DNA of 64,000 bases from Corynebacterium aurimucosum ATCC 700975. Lineage in GTDB: Bacteria; Actinomycetota; Actinomycetes; Mycobacteriales; Mycobacteriaceae. The DNA lies in contig NC_012590.1 of assembly GCF_000022905.1 (NCBI RefSeq), positions 2,108,001 through 2,172,000 of the forward strand. Reading direction: 5' to 3'. Numbering within the stretch: position 1 is the stretch's first letter; each line of letters begins with the position of its first letter. The notes under the pieces were generated by a model, which saw nothing but the letters and a program-made list of their open reading frames with translations, searched no databases and was not told the DNA's origin. Shown one piece after another: positions 39,710 through 47,256 of the stretch. The position numbers and the translations under genes are program-made.

Positions 39710-39948
39710 TTGGTTTCCTCCAGGTGGTTGATTTGGGTTTGGCCGGTTTCGGTTTTTTCGATTAGGCCTGCGTCTTCTAGTTGGTTGTAGGTTTCGAGGC
39801 TGGTCATGCGGGTAATCTCTAAGAACTGGCTGGAGTTCATGACGCGGGTGTTGTGGGTGTCGCAGTGCGCACTGGCGAGTAGCCACGCGCCCCACGCTTC
39901 AGCGGTGAGGTTGGCGTACTTTTCGTTATTCAATGGCGTAATGTTCAC
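39706..39948 (-). CDS. Small hypothetical protein
   Basis: An 80-residue protein starting at GTG, overlapping ThyX and SSB genes. Helical (NLTAEAWGAWLLASAHCDTH), with LETYNQLEDAGLIEKTETGQ resembling the recognition part of a winged helix. Possibly DNA binding. Confidence 0.5.
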   Translation of the reverse strand: MNITPLNNEKYANLTAEAWGAWLLASAHCDTHNTRVMNSSQFLEITRMTSLETYNQLEDAGLIEKTETGQTQINHLEETN

Positions 39949-40659
39949 TTACTTCTCCTTTGGGAAGATGATGGGTGAGACGGCGTGTAGCGCTTCGCGG
40001 GCGAGGCGCATGACTTGTTGCATTTCGGCATCCGCATCCGGCTGGGTGCGGCGGTCGATGACTTCACGCCAGGCGCGGAGGTTGCCGGTGACTACCATGC
40101 GGGTTTCGACACAGTTCGGGAGTAGGCCACGTGCCGCCTCATTCCGCTGCTTCTTCGGTAGGCCTTCTAGATCGTCACGGGCAATCATGTATGCGGTGAT
40201 TGCTTCGTCTGCCGCGTTGGTGAAGTTGCGTAGCACGTATGGGTCTGTGCTGGCGCGTACGGATGGGTCTGCGCTGGCGCGGATTGCTGGGGGTAAGACG
40301 ATGTTGATGTTGTCCGCGTCAATGAAACGCTGTGATTCCACACTAAAGCTCAGGTGGCGGTGGCGGGTGAGTTCAGCGAGGAAAGCACGGCTCACGCCGG
40401 TGAAGTAGAGGGTTGCGGTGGCGTGCTCAGCAATCGACCAGTGACCCTGAGTAAACAGGGTTCGGCGTAGGTAGTCCGCATCGTCATAGGTGTTGGCGTT
40501 CGGACGGTGAAAGCTGCGGTAGCAATTCCTGCCCGCCATGGTGAGTAGGGTTTCCGCATCGGTTGATGCGTCTTGAATCCCCATCCACTCCCCTACCGCT
40601 TTTTCGTCAATCTTGGTGTGTGCGAGTAGTTGGACGTTGGGCATTGCAAAGTTAGGCAT
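39949..40659 (-). CDS. thyX: Flavin-dependent thymidylate synthase
   Basis: A 236-residue ThyX. The family signature RHRxxSxxxxSxR is present at residues 99-111 (RHRHLSFSVESQR), and HFRPNANTYDDADY-like RPNANTYDDADYLRRTLF and LPNCVETRMVVTGNLRAW follow the family pattern. It makes dTMP from dUMP with FAD and methylene-tetrahydrofolate. With dUTPase and NrdF it forms a thymidylate supply set. Its ATG overlaps the stop of a 31-residue peptide gene. Confidence 0.9.
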   Translation of the reverse strand: MPNFAMPNVQLLAHTKIDEKAVGEWMGIQDASTDAETLLTMAGRNCYRSFHRPNANTYDDADYLRRTLFTQGHWSIAEHATATLYFTGVSRAFLAELTRHRHLSFSVESQRFIDADNINIVLPPAIRASADPSVRASTDPYVLRNFTNAADEAITAYMIARDDLEGLPKKQRNEAARGLLPNCVETRMVVTGNLRAWREVIDRRTQPDADAEMQQVMRLAREALHAVSPIIFPKEK

Positions 40660-40754
40660 TAGTGGTTCTCCGGGTTGAGGCGCTGGTGTTCGCGGGCGAG
40701 GCTGTTAACAGCGGTGAATATGGCAATGAGCGTGATTGATAGTGCGATTCCCAT
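40659..40754 (-). CDS. Small membrane peptide
   Basis: A 31-residue peptide MGIALSITLIAIFTAVNSLA then REHQRLNPENH: one transmembrane helix and a polar tail. Its stop overlaps the ThyX start (TAATG), consistent with coupling. Function unknown. Confidence 0.45.
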   Translation of the reverse strand: MGIALSITLIAIFTAVNSLAREHQRLNPENH

Positions 40755-40763
40755 GACGGTGCC

Positions 40764-40958
40764 CTAGATGGTGTTTGCGGCGACGACGGCCCAGAAGTCG
40801 GCATCCTCGCCCACGCTGTACACAGCGTTCGGGCCGGTGGCATCGCAGACGATGAGTTCATCGGCAATGGCGTCGATGTCGTGCTCGTTGGCGTACTCAC
40901 CGAGCGGTTCAATGATTTCGCGCTGGATTGCTTCGTTGCGGGTGGTGTAGGTGGTCAT
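40764..40958 (-). CDS. Small acidic early protein
   Basis: A 64-residue acidic protein (TRNEAIQREIIEPLGEYANE, DIDAIADELIVCDATGPNAV) with AAGGAG upstream. First gene of a transcript from promoter 41017-41046, with a CTGCCA hairpin in the leader. Unknown function. Confidence 0.55.
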   Translation of the reverse strand: MTTYTTRNEAIQREIIEPLGEYANEHDIDAIADELIVCDATGPNAVYSVGEDADFWAVVAANTI

Positions 40959-40980
40959 TGGTTTCTCCTTGGTTGGTTGT

Positions 40981-40996
40981 GGGAGTGGCAGCTCCC
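40981..40996 (-). promoter_or_regulatory. CTGCCA-loop hairpin in leader of the 40764-40958 gene
   Basis: On the RNA strand GGGAG-CTGCCA-CTCCC, followed by CAACCAACCA and AAGGAG. Located in the 5' UTR 20-35 bases after promoter 41017-41046. Confidence 0.6.
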
Positions 40997-41016
40997 TTTT
41001 CCTTGGTACGTAACAA

Positions 41017-41046
41017 ATGTTACCCCAAAGGTGTTGTTTAAAGCAA
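41017..41046 (-). promoter_or_regulatory. Early-type promoter
   Basis: On the minus strand TTGCTT (41046-41041), 18 bases, TAACAT (41022-41017), with AACAACACC in the spacer and TAACATTTGTTA at the -10. A second AACTTTTGTT lies just upstream. Confidence 0.7.
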
Positions 41047-41186
41047 CTTTTGTTGTGCGGTCATTTTCACGGTGCGCTGTACGCCCGTTTAAGCGGTTGG
41101 AATATGCTCTCCGCATGGTGATGTCAGAGGGCCGGTATTGTTCGCTCTGCGTGCCCGTTGGCCCTGGTTTTTGAGGCGTATTGATG

Positions 41187-41660
41187 TCATTCTGTCAGTA
41201 GGTCGAGGATTGGTTGTGTTTGGAGGGCGCTGTTGTTGGGGTTTTGTTGCGTGAGGTAACTCAGTTCTTCTTTGAGTACTTGGCGGATTTTGCGGCTGTG
41301 GGTTTTTTGGGCTGCGGTTCCTACGGCGATTCCTACTGTGGGGGATTTGAGCCAGCGGTTTTTGGCGTTGTAGCCGTTGATGTAGGCCTCTTGGGTGCCG
41401 TAGTCGATGGTGAGATGGCCAGCTTCTTCGAGTTGTGAGCCTGCGATTTCTATGTCTTCGGAGATGAGGTCACTACTCATTCCGGCGAGGCGTGCGGGGT
41501 GCCAGTCAATGACACCTGCCTGGTTGAGGTCTTGGTGTGTGTGCAGGGCGAGGTAGAGCCATTGGGCGGTGGCGGGGAGGTTGCGAAAGCGGGTTTCGTC
41601 CCAGATGTTGGGGTGGAGATTCACGGTGTTTCGTGCGGTGCGGAGTTGACGGCCTGCCAT
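41187..41660 (-). CDS. Replication-region protein
   Basis: A 157-residue protein from the ATG at 41660 (TAATG overlap with the upstream gene). WDETRFRNLPATAQWLYLAL and ISEDIEIAGSQLEEAGHLTI have a winged-helix-like pattern seen in phage replication proteins; IRQVLKEELSYLTQQ is a C-terminal helix. It follows a possible helicase loader and the initiator, so a role in replication is likely, but the exact family is unclear. Confidence 0.5.
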   Translation of the reverse strand: MAGRQLRTARNTVNLHPNIWDETRFRNLPATAQWLYLALHTHQDLNQAGVIDWHPARLAGMSSDLISEDIEIAGSQLEEAGHLTIDYGTQEAYINGYNAKNRWLKSPTVGIAVGTAAQKTHSRKIRQVLKEELSYLTQQNPNNSALQTQPILDLLTE

Positions 41661-42100
41661 TAGTGGATTGCCTTTCGGGTTTGTGCGAGACGGGTTTTCA
41701 GGGCCTGAAAGTCTGGGCCTTCGGTGGTGATTTCGTGCGGTTGGGGTGGCGCGCCGGGCACGGCATCTGGGGTGTAGCGGTCGCCTAGCATTTGCTTGTA
41801 TTTGGCGTGGAGTCGTTGGGTGCGGAATTCTTCTAGCTCTTGCTTGTCGGTGGGGTTGGTTTCCCAGCGATTTACGGTGTCGTGGGCTGCTTGGAGCATG
41901 TCGCGGGGTGTGCACATTTTGTCTGCTACGCGGTGGGTTGCCCAGAGGTAGACGGCTTCGGCCCAGAGGCGTGGGGGGTATTCGCGGTTGAGTGCGGTGG
42001 CCCAGGCTTGGGTGATGGTGGGGTCTGGTTTGGGGAAGCGGTCGGGGGCTAGTTTTTTGCCTAGGTTGAGGATTTCAGCGGCGATGCGTGGGCTTACCAT
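41660..42100 (-). CDS. Possible helicase loader (replication)
   Basis: A 146-residue helical protein following the initiator gene. The pattern VSPRIAAEILNLGKKLAPDR, PRLWAEAVYLWATHRVADKM and TPRDMLQAAHDTVNRWETNP resembles small phage helicase loader/inhibitor proteins of the G39P type. Evidence is order and weak motif similarity only. Confidence 0.45.
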   Translation of the reverse strand: MVSPRIAAEILNLGKKLAPDRFPKPDPTITQAWATALNREYPPRLWAEAVYLWATHRVADKMCTPRDMLQAAHDTVNRWETNPTDKQELEEFRTQRLHAKYKQMLGDRYTPDAVPGAPPQPHEITTEGPDFQALKTRLAQTRKAIH

Positions 42101-42918
42101 GTGAGTTCCTTTATGGGGTCTGCGTCGATGATGGGTGGTTGGGTGGTGCCTAGCCAGTCTTGGGCGGTGCTGGTTGGGGTGTGTGGTCGTGGTTGGTGTT
42201 GGGGGCGTGCGTTGCGTATCCAGTTGCGCCAGGTGGCGTTCCAGTCTTTTTTCCGGGCTTTGGAGTCTGGTTGTGAGTTCCAGTAGTCGGTGAATTTGCG
42301 GTGTTCAAATTCGAGGTTGATGGTTGGGCATTCGGTTTTCATTTGGGTGATGACTTTTTGGTCTGGTGTCCATCCGTCTGGGAGTAGGTGTGCGCGTTTG
42401 GCGGGTCGCTTGGGTGGTGTTTGCCCTAAGGGTGGTTCTGGGATGGTTAAGGATGGTTCAGGACGGTTTGTAGGACACAGCTGTGTCCGGTCGTTTGACC
42501 CTGGGTGTCCGGTCGTTCGACCCGTGGTGTCCGGTCGTAGTGCCTCAGATGTCCGCCCGGTCATTTTGTCCGCCCGGTCATCTATGTCCGGTCGTTCGGG
42601 GTGCGGGTGGTCATAACTATGTCCGGTCGTTCGGTTCCATAAACACAAGTTCCACACTGTGGGTCGCCGGTCTTGACGGATGTGCTCCACAAAGCGCGGA
42701 TCGCCTTTTTGGATCAAGCCACCGGTTTCTAAGTCCTTAAGTTTGCGGCGCACGGTACGCACTGAGCATCGGGCACGCTGAGCTATCCAGTCCTGTGATG
42801 GGAAAGCTGCTGTTCCGTCATCGTTGGCGCGGTCTGCGAGCGCGTAAAGCACAAGCAAAGCTGTTGCATCTCGGGTGGGGGCAGATTCCATGACCCAGTT
42901 CATGGCTCTCAGGCTCAT
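42094..42918 (-). CDS. Replication initiator with winged-helix N-terminus
   Basis: A 274-residue protein. Residues 1-85 form a winged helix-turn-helix (AAFPSQDWIAQRARCSVRTV, RRKLKDLETGGLIQKG) as in phage O/RepL-type initiators. Residues 98-150 are a low-complexity Arg/Thr/Asp segment encoded by the iteron array (42484-42635). The C-terminal part has FTDYWNSQPDSKARKKDWNA, a helical DNA-associated motif of phage replication proteins. Like lambda O, it seems to carry the origin inside its gene. Confidence 0.75.
   Translation of the reverse strand: MSLRAMNWVMESAPTRDATALLVLYALADRANDDGTAAFPSQDWIAQRARCSVRTVRRKLKDLETGGLIQKGDPRFVEHIRQDRRPTVWNLCLWNRTTGHSYDHPHPERPDIDDRADKMTGRTSEALRPDTTGRTTGHPGSNDRTQLCPTNRPEPSLTIPEPPLGQTPPKRPAKRAHLLPDGWTPDQKVITQMKTECPTINLEFEHRKFTDYWNSQPDSKARKKDWNATWRNWIRNARPQHQPRPHTPTSTAQDWLGTTQPPIIDADPIKELTW
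42484..42636. repeat. Iteron array, candidate replication origin
   Basis: Seven copies of TGTCCGGTCGTTCG or TGTCCGCCCGGTCAT start at 42484, 42506, 42528, 42550, 42567, 42585 and 42620. The first four are spaced exactly 22 bases (two helical turns). The array lies within the initiator gene, where it encodes a disordered linker with repeated Arg-Thr-Thr-Gly and Asp-Arg-Thr. Confidence 0.8.
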
Positions 42919-43154
42919 TAAGATTCATCCCCTCCTAAGCTGTAGGCTTCATAGAATTCACCCCATGCCTTGCGCACTACCGGCTCATGGTGGTTGAGGA
43001 TGGTGTACTGGCACAGGAAATTAACCCCAAAGTCCATGGGGTATCCTTCCCCGGCGTCGTTTCGGTGGCTCTCAATGAGCACGGTTAGAGCTTCGTTGAT
43101 GATGCGTTGCTCTTCGACAACGTTGGCGTTGGGGTTAGTTTGTGTCTCAGCCAT
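42918..43154 (-). CDS. Small hypothetical protein
   Basis: A 78-residue protein from the ATG at 43154 (GGGAGGA upstream). MAETQTNPNANVVEEQRIIN, DFGVNFLCQYTILNHHEPVV; ends YSLGGDES. Its stop overlaps the initiator start. Function unknown. Confidence 0.55.
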   Translation of the reverse strand: MAETQTNPNANVVEEQRIINEALTVLIESHRNDAGEGYPMDFGVNFLCQYTILNHHEPVVRKAWGEFYEAYSLGGDES

Positions 43155-43282
43155 GGCACATCCTCCCTGGTTGTGTGCGGTGGTTTGCCCGTCTGGTGTT
43201 GTGGTGGCACCGGGCGGGCTGTTTCGTGTGATGGTGTGTGTGGTTATTCGTTGTCCGTCACTTGCGTAACCGGTCCCTGTAA

Positions 43283-43606
43283 TTACAAGTTTGTGATGCG
43301 GGGATTCGTGCCTACCCATTCGCGGACTGCTGCCGCGTGACGGGACGGGGTTTGGGACTCAACGAATCGGCCTGTCGGCTTGATTAGCCCATCAGCGCGT
43401 GCATGACGGAAGAAGCTGCCAATCGTGTTCGGGTGATGTGGCTTTGCATCCCCTAGCAATTCCCGAAAGTCGTGCGCGGTGAATGGCTCCCCCGTGCTAG
43501 CGAGCTGCGCCATAGCTTTTTGCGCGGCCACATTCCATCCCCGGTGGATAGCGATTTCCGCCATGTAGGCCGCATCACGCGGGTCAATATCAATCATGAG
43601 CTGCAT
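43283..43606 (-). CDS. Winged-helix-like regulatory protein
   Basis: A 107-residue protein: MDPRDAAYMAEIAIHR-like start, then FTAHDFRELLGDAKPHHPNT and IGSFFRHARADGLIKPTGRF, which fits a winged helix with a recognition helix. Located downstream of the two-HTH protein. Likely DNA binding; target unknown. Confidence 0.55.
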   Translation of the reverse strand: MQLMIDIDPRDAAYMAEIAIHRGWNVAAQKAMAQLASTGEPFTAHDFRELLGDAKPHHPNTIGSFFRHARADGLIKPTGRFVESQTPSRHAAAVREWVGTNPRITNL

Positions 43607-43615
43607 CGTGGCCTC

Positions 43616-44446
43616 CTAGGCTGCTTGTCCAATGGTCTTGCGTTTACGGGCTTCGCGGGAGCGCTCCGTCATTACGCGGGTGTATTCGCGGTAAATGAGG
43701 CGCAGCGTTGGGCTAGTGGTGTGACCGCTTTCCACGAGACGTCTGAATGTTCTTCGCTGTCTTTTGAGTGGCCAGGGCTTGTTTTCGTAGTAGTCGAGGA
43801 TGCTTTCAGCAAAGCCCAATTCGCGTTTGGTGAGCTGTATCAGTGTGCGCGGTTCTGGATGCTGCTCATTTGGGTCATCTATGTCATCCCACATCATGGG
43901 TGTTTCCCAGAGGCGGCGCGTTGCTGTCTTGGTAGGCGGGCCAATAACGGGCTTTGTTGCGAGGTTTTCCCACATGGCGGTGACCTTTTTCGCGGTTTCG
44001 GGGCTTACCCAATCTGCCCGGTTGAGGGTGATTTTGCAGATGAGGGCGCGGCTTAGTCCGCTGATTTCCGCAAGCTTCGCAGCACTGTATCCGGCTGCTT
44101 GTAGGGATTGGAGGCGGCGCTCATAGGGCCATGCGGGGGTGTATCCAATGTGGGATGGTGGTGTGGTAGGTAGCTTTTTGAGGCTGCGGATTGTGGCGTG
44201 ATGGGTGGCTTTGTTAGCGCCTCTGGTGATGTGGCTGAGACATACGTAGTTGAGGCCGGAGGCCTTGGCGATGGCCCTCATGCTCCACCCGTTATCGGTG
44301 AGATGCTGGATAATTTGTTGGGCTTCTTCTACCGTGTGCTTGGGGTGCAATTTGCCTTTCTGGTAGGCGTGTTTGGCGCATAGTCCGTCTTTGCGGTAGG
44401 TCTTGTTTTGGCAGTTGGGTCGGTTGCAGGATGGTGCTTTGCTCAT
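43616..44446 (-). CDS. DNA-binding protein with zinc motif and two helix-turn-helix units
   Basis: A 276-residue protein. Residues 6-26 hold a C-C-C-H motif (CNRPNCQNKTYRKDGLCAKH). Two helix-turn-helix units follow: SMRAIAKASGLNYVCLSHIT (about 54-73) and AAKLAEISGLSRALICKITL (about 121-140). The C-terminal 90 residues are basic and helical. Actinophage early genes often encode this type. The ATG has only CCAACCA before it and a CTGCCA hairpin upstream, without an obvious ribosome-binding site. Confidence 0.65.
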   Translation of the reverse strand: MSKAPSCNRPNCQNKTYRKDGLCAKHAYQKGKLHPKHTVEEAQQIIQHLTDNGWSMRAIAKASGLNYVCLSHITRGANKATHHATIRSLKKLPTTPPSHIGYTPAWPYERRLQSLQAAGYSAAKLAEISGLSRALICKITLNRADWVSPETAKKVTAMWENLATKPVIGPPTKTATRRLWETPMMWDDIDDPNEQHPEPRTLIQLTKRELGFAESILDYYENKPWPLKRQRRTFRRLVESGHTTSPTLRLIYREYTRVMTERSREARKRKTIGQAA

Positions 44447-44464
44447 TGGTTGGGTGTGTGTTTG

Positions 44465-44478
44465 GGGCTGGCAGGCCC
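44465..44478 (-). promoter_or_regulatory. CTGCCA-loop hairpin in leader of the 43616-44446 gene
   Basis: On the RNA strand GGGC-CTGCCA-GCCC, then CACACCCAACCA directly followed by ATG. Confidence 0.55.
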
Positions 44479-44536
44479 GATGAATATGGCTTGTGGGGGT
44501 GTGGTTAGCGGATGCCCCTCCCCGCCGTCCGCCGCG

Positions 44537-45355
44537 CTAGGCGGCTTCGCCCTCAGCGGGCTTACTATCCACCACTTCCCCATCCACGTGCTGCGGATAG
44601 TCAAGGGCGGATTCGGATAGGTCTACACGCACTGTTTCGTCCGCTGCGATACCCCGATCTAGGTCGGTAGATGACGGCATCCACTTCGCGAGCTGGCGTA
44701 CACAGGTCTTGTGGGCCATAGCGTCAAAATTGTCAGCCCACGGGCCAAACACTTCACCTTGCTTGTTCTTAGCCTTGGCGAATTCATCACGGTAGGCCAG
44801 CATTTCGTCCTTACTCATGACGATGAAGCTGTGTCCCCCGGTGGTGAACTTAGCTACCGCGTAGTAGGCGATTGGGTTGCCCTTCGGACCGTTCATGCAT
44901 GGCTTGTGGACAAGCTTGTCATCCAGCCCATAGTCAACGTCAAAGTGGTCGTTGGCGTACACGGTGCGGGCGATAAGCGACTGAATCTGCCCAGAGCGGT
45001 GAGCCAGCTCAACTAAGCCACGGTAACCAACCACAAGTTGAGCCACCATGCCGCCCTGCTTCCTATCCCAGAATGGCAGCAGGTAAGCATGGCCTAGTAC
45101 GCCGGGACGCAAACCAAGCTGGGAGCACGTCATGAGTCCACCCAGTACGGACTGTGGGGTGCATTCTGCAAGCTTCGGGGTTTGGCGCAGGCAGGTAAGC
45201 GCATCACGTACTAGCTGCTGTGCCTCCATGCCCTTTGGCATTGCGAGCTGGAATTGTGATTCCATGCTTCGGATTTGGTCTGCCAGGGTGACGGGGCGAT
45301 TCTGCTTAGCCGGGGCGTTGTTAGCGGCCATACGCTGCTCTAGATTGTTTCCCAT
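44537..45355 (-). CDS. recT: RecT-family single-strand annealing protein
   Basis: A 272-residue RecT. Family pattern is clear: LTCLRQTPKLAECTPQSVLG, CSQLGLRPGVLGHAYLLPF, VAQLVVGYRGLVELAHRSGQ, NFDAMAHKTCVRQLAKWMP. It anneals complementary single strands produced by the YqaJ exonuclease encoded just upstream. The C-terminus is acidic and Glu/Ala-rich. Confidence 0.9.
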   Translation of the reverse strand: MGNNLEQRMAANNAPAKQNRPVTLADQIRSMESQFQLAMPKGMEAQQLVRDALTCLRQTPKLAECTPQSVLGGLMTCSQLGLRPGVLGHAYLLPFWDRKQGGMVAQLVVGYRGLVELAHRSGQIQSLIARTVYANDHFDVDYGLDDKLVHKPCMNGPKGNPIAYYAVAKFTTGGHSFIVMSKDEMLAYRDEFAKAKNKQGEVFGPWADNFDAMAHKTCVRQLAKWMPSSTDLDRGIAADETVRVDLSESALDYPQHVDGEVVDSKPAEGEAA

Positions 45356-45357
45356 TG

Positions 45358-46356
45358 TTAGTTCTCCTTTACAGGGTTGATGCTGGTGTACTGGTATTCG
45401 GTGTAAACACCGGGTTTTTCAGCCTTGAATTTGTCCATGTCGAACACGGGCCGGGGACGGGTGTACTGGGTGACTAGTTCAGGCTGGTCTGCCTGTAGGC
45501 GCTTCAAGTTGAGCCTTCCGCGCCGGGTGCGTGCCCATACTCGATCACCGCTGGTAAGGCTGTCGTGGCCGTCCATGAGCTGCGCGAGCTGGGCCTTAGC
45601 CTGGTTGAGGTCGTGCTCTGCCTGCTTCTTTCGGGTATCGGCATCCATCCATGCGTCCCAAATGTCTTGCACTTCGTCTTCGCTTACCTCACGCGGCTGT
45701 GGGGTGTGCGCCCACTCGCTTGTGAGGGCTTCAATGGTGCGGGCGTGTCCGTCTACGCCTGGTGGTGTGTCGGTTTCTACGCAGCGCCAGAACTTTTGTT
45801 CCATGTCGAACAGGATTTCCTGAATACGGGGGTTGATTTCATACTCGTAGACTCGCAGGTCTGACCCAGCAATGAGGGCGGCTACCACTGCCCTATCTGC
45901 CCCTGTGACCATTGCGGAGTGCGTGACCTGGATTTCAGCGTGGTCTGCTATCTGGCCGTCCCACTTGTGGCGCTGCGATAGGTGCACGGTCTTGGCTTCA
46001 AAGATGCGTCCGTCTTCTGTCCACCCGTCGAGGTTGCAGCGCATCCAGTCGTGTTTAGTGGACTTGTAGCCTACTTCTGGCTTTACAATCCCTACGCCTA
46101 ACTCTTCGGCGGTTGCGTCAAGGATGACCGGCTCTAGGCGGTTTCCCCATTCACGTAGGCGCTCTGTGGTCTTGTCTACGGGTGGGTCGATGGGTGCGCG
46201 CCCGGTCTTAATCTCCCATAGGCTGTAGGGGGATTCGAAGGTGGATAGGCCCGCGATGGCGGATGCGTCGCTGCTTCCGATACCCTCGTTGCGTTGCGCT
46301 AGCCATTCTGCGCGATTGTTTGTCGCTGGTAGCGGCACGTATGTGGTATTATTCAT
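45358..46356 (-). CDS. YqaJ-type exonuclease (RecE-like)
   Basis: A 332-residue nuclease. GIGSSDASAIAGLSTFESPY near the N-terminus and LEPVILDATAEE, GRIFEAKTVHLSQRHKW and AEIQVTHSAMVTG carry the acidic and Lys residues of the PD-(D/E)XK core. The C-terminal helical region (EHDLNQAKAQLAQLM) follows. It is the 5'-3' exonuclease partner of RecT, two bases upstream of that gene. Preceded by a leader with a CTGCCA hairpin. Confidence 0.85.
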   Translation of the reverse strand: MNNTTYVPLPATNNRAEWLAQRNEGIGSSDASAIAGLSTFESPYSLWEIKTGRAPIDPPVDKTTERLREWGNRLEPVILDATAEELGVGIVKPEVGYKSTKHDWMRCNLDGWTEDGRIFEAKTVHLSQRHKWDGQIADHAEIQVTHSAMVTGADRAVVAALIAGSDLRVYEYEINPRIQEILFDMEQKFWRCVETDTPPGVDGHARTIEALTSEWAHTPQPREVSEDEVQDIWDAWMDADTRKKQAEHDLNQAKAQLAQLMDGHDSLTSGDRVWARTRRGRLNLKRLQADQPELVTQYTRPRPVFDMDKFKAEKPGVYTEYQYTSINPVKEN

Positions 46357-46408
46357 GTGCGTTTCCTATTGGTTGGGATTCGTATTGAACCTGCCCCGGC
46401 ACACTTTT

Positions 46409-46424
46409 GGGAATGGCAGTTCCC
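46409..46424 (-). promoter_or_regulatory. CTGCCA-loop hairpin in leader of the YqaJ gene
   Basis: On the RNA strand GGGAA-CTGCCA-TTCCC; about 35 bases later come CCCAACCA and AGGAAA before the ATG at 46356. Confidence 0.55.
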
Positions 46425-46446
46425 GTGCTTTGTGTGGCGGGTTCTT

Positions 46447-46671
46447 TTATGCGGTGAGTAGTTTGCGTTCCTGCATTTCTGCTTGTTGGGCTAGGAAGTG
46501 CATGAAGTCGTCAGCGTCTTCGATACTGATTCGCCATGCTGGTTTGACTGCGTTGGTGGAAATGTTGACGGCTGTGAGGTTTCCGGCGTTGATATGGCCA
46601 CGGATGAAGTTGGGGCTGAGGTCGTACATTTGGGCCATTGAGGTGACACTCATATAGCGCTTTTCTGGCAT
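46447..46671 (-). CDS. Small AlpA/excisionase-like DNA-binding protein
   Basis: A 74-residue protein from the ATG at 46671 (AAAGGA upstream). MSVTSMAQMYDLSPNFIRGH followed by INAGNLTAVNISTNAVKPAW and RISIEDADDFMHFL follows the AlpA/HTH_17 pattern: short helix-turn-helix plus wing. As the first gene of the leftward early operon, just after the divergent control region, it could be a Cro-like regulator or excisionase. Confidence 0.65.
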   Translation of the reverse strand: MPEKRYMSVTSMAQMYDLSPNFIRGHINAGNLTAVNISTNAVKPAWRISIEDADDFMHFLAQQAEMQERKLLTA

Positions 46672-46694
46672 TTTGTATCCTTTGGCAGTTGGTT

Positions 46695-46736
46695 GGGTGG
46701 TGTTACATAGTGCAACTTGGTGCAACTTGGTGCAAC
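46695..46736. repeat. Three tandem GTGCAACTTG-type repeats
   Basis: GTGCAACTTG occurs twice in direct succession and a third time as GTGCAACACC (about 46709-46738), exactly 10 bases apart, just downstream of the leftward early promoter. A tandem helical-turn-spaced site is a candidate operator. Confidence 0.5.
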
Positions 46737-46743
46737 ACCGTTA

Positions 46744-46772
46744 ATGTTACATGAGGTGACAATCGGGCGCAA
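46744..46772 (-). promoter_or_regulatory. Leftward early promoter
   Basis: On the minus strand TTGCGC (46772-46767), 17 bases, TAACAT (46749-46744). It faces the AlpA-like gene and the early operon; the same -35/-10 and spacing recur elsewhere in prophage 1. Nearby AACTTTTGTTGC resembles the family palindrome. Confidence 0.75.
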
Positions 46773-46808
46773 CTTTTGTTGCGTCGTACTGTAGTTACGC
46801 GCATGTCA

Positions 46809-46837
46809 TTACGCGCAAATGTCACATTGGGTTACAT
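46809..46837 (+). promoter_or_regulatory. Repressor promoter, leaderless transcript
   Basis: TTACGC (46809-46814), 17 bases, TTACAT (46832-46837); the ATG follows 8 bases later, so transcript and coding region should start together. TTACATTTGTTG overlaps the -10, the same near-palindrome as in the leftward promoters. Confidence 0.6.
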
Positions 46838-46845
46838 TTGTTGTC

Positions 46846-47256
46846 ATGATAAACAGCATTTTTAACCTCTCGGAATTAGTACGCCTAGAGCGACAGCGGG
46901 CCGGAATGAACCAGGCGGAGCTTGCCGAAGCGATGGGCCGCGACCGTAGTTGGGTAGTGCAATTGGAGCGGGGCCGCCGCTATAACGGCAACCGTTTTGA
47001 GACGGAGCCGGAAATGGTGCTAAAGCTCGCGGCGGTGCTCAATATTGACCCTGTGGAGGCGCTGGTGGCCTCTGGGATTGATAAATCAGAATGGCCCGAT
47101 TTATCGCATATACGTTCGAAGAGTGCTAATGTTCGAACCGTCGATATAACCACCCTGTCCAACTCGCAGGCTAAGTTAGTCGAACAGTTAGTCAAAGAAT
47201 TCAAAGACGGGAACAAGCAGAATGAAAGTGGTAAACAGCCTGGTAGACACCTATGA
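46846..47256 (+). CDS. XRE-family repressor (prophage immunity candidate)
   Basis: About 136 residues from the ATG at 46846. Residues 10-70 are a Cro/CI helix-turn-helix (VRLERQRAGMNQAELAEAMG, RDRSWVVQLERG) with the usual downstream helices (MVLKLAAVLNIDPVEALVAS). The C-terminal 60 residues are hydrophilic and may multimerise; no LexA-like peptidase motif is visible. Only this gene and the next are transcribed rightward from the control region, fitting a lysogeny repressor. Confidence 0.75.
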   Translation: MINSIFNLSELVRLERQRAGMNQAELAEAMGRDRSWVVQLERGRRYNGNRFETEPEMVLKLAAVLNIDPVEALVASGIDKSEWPDLSHIRSKSANVRTVDITTLSNSQAKLVEQLVKEFKDGNKQNESGKQPGRHL

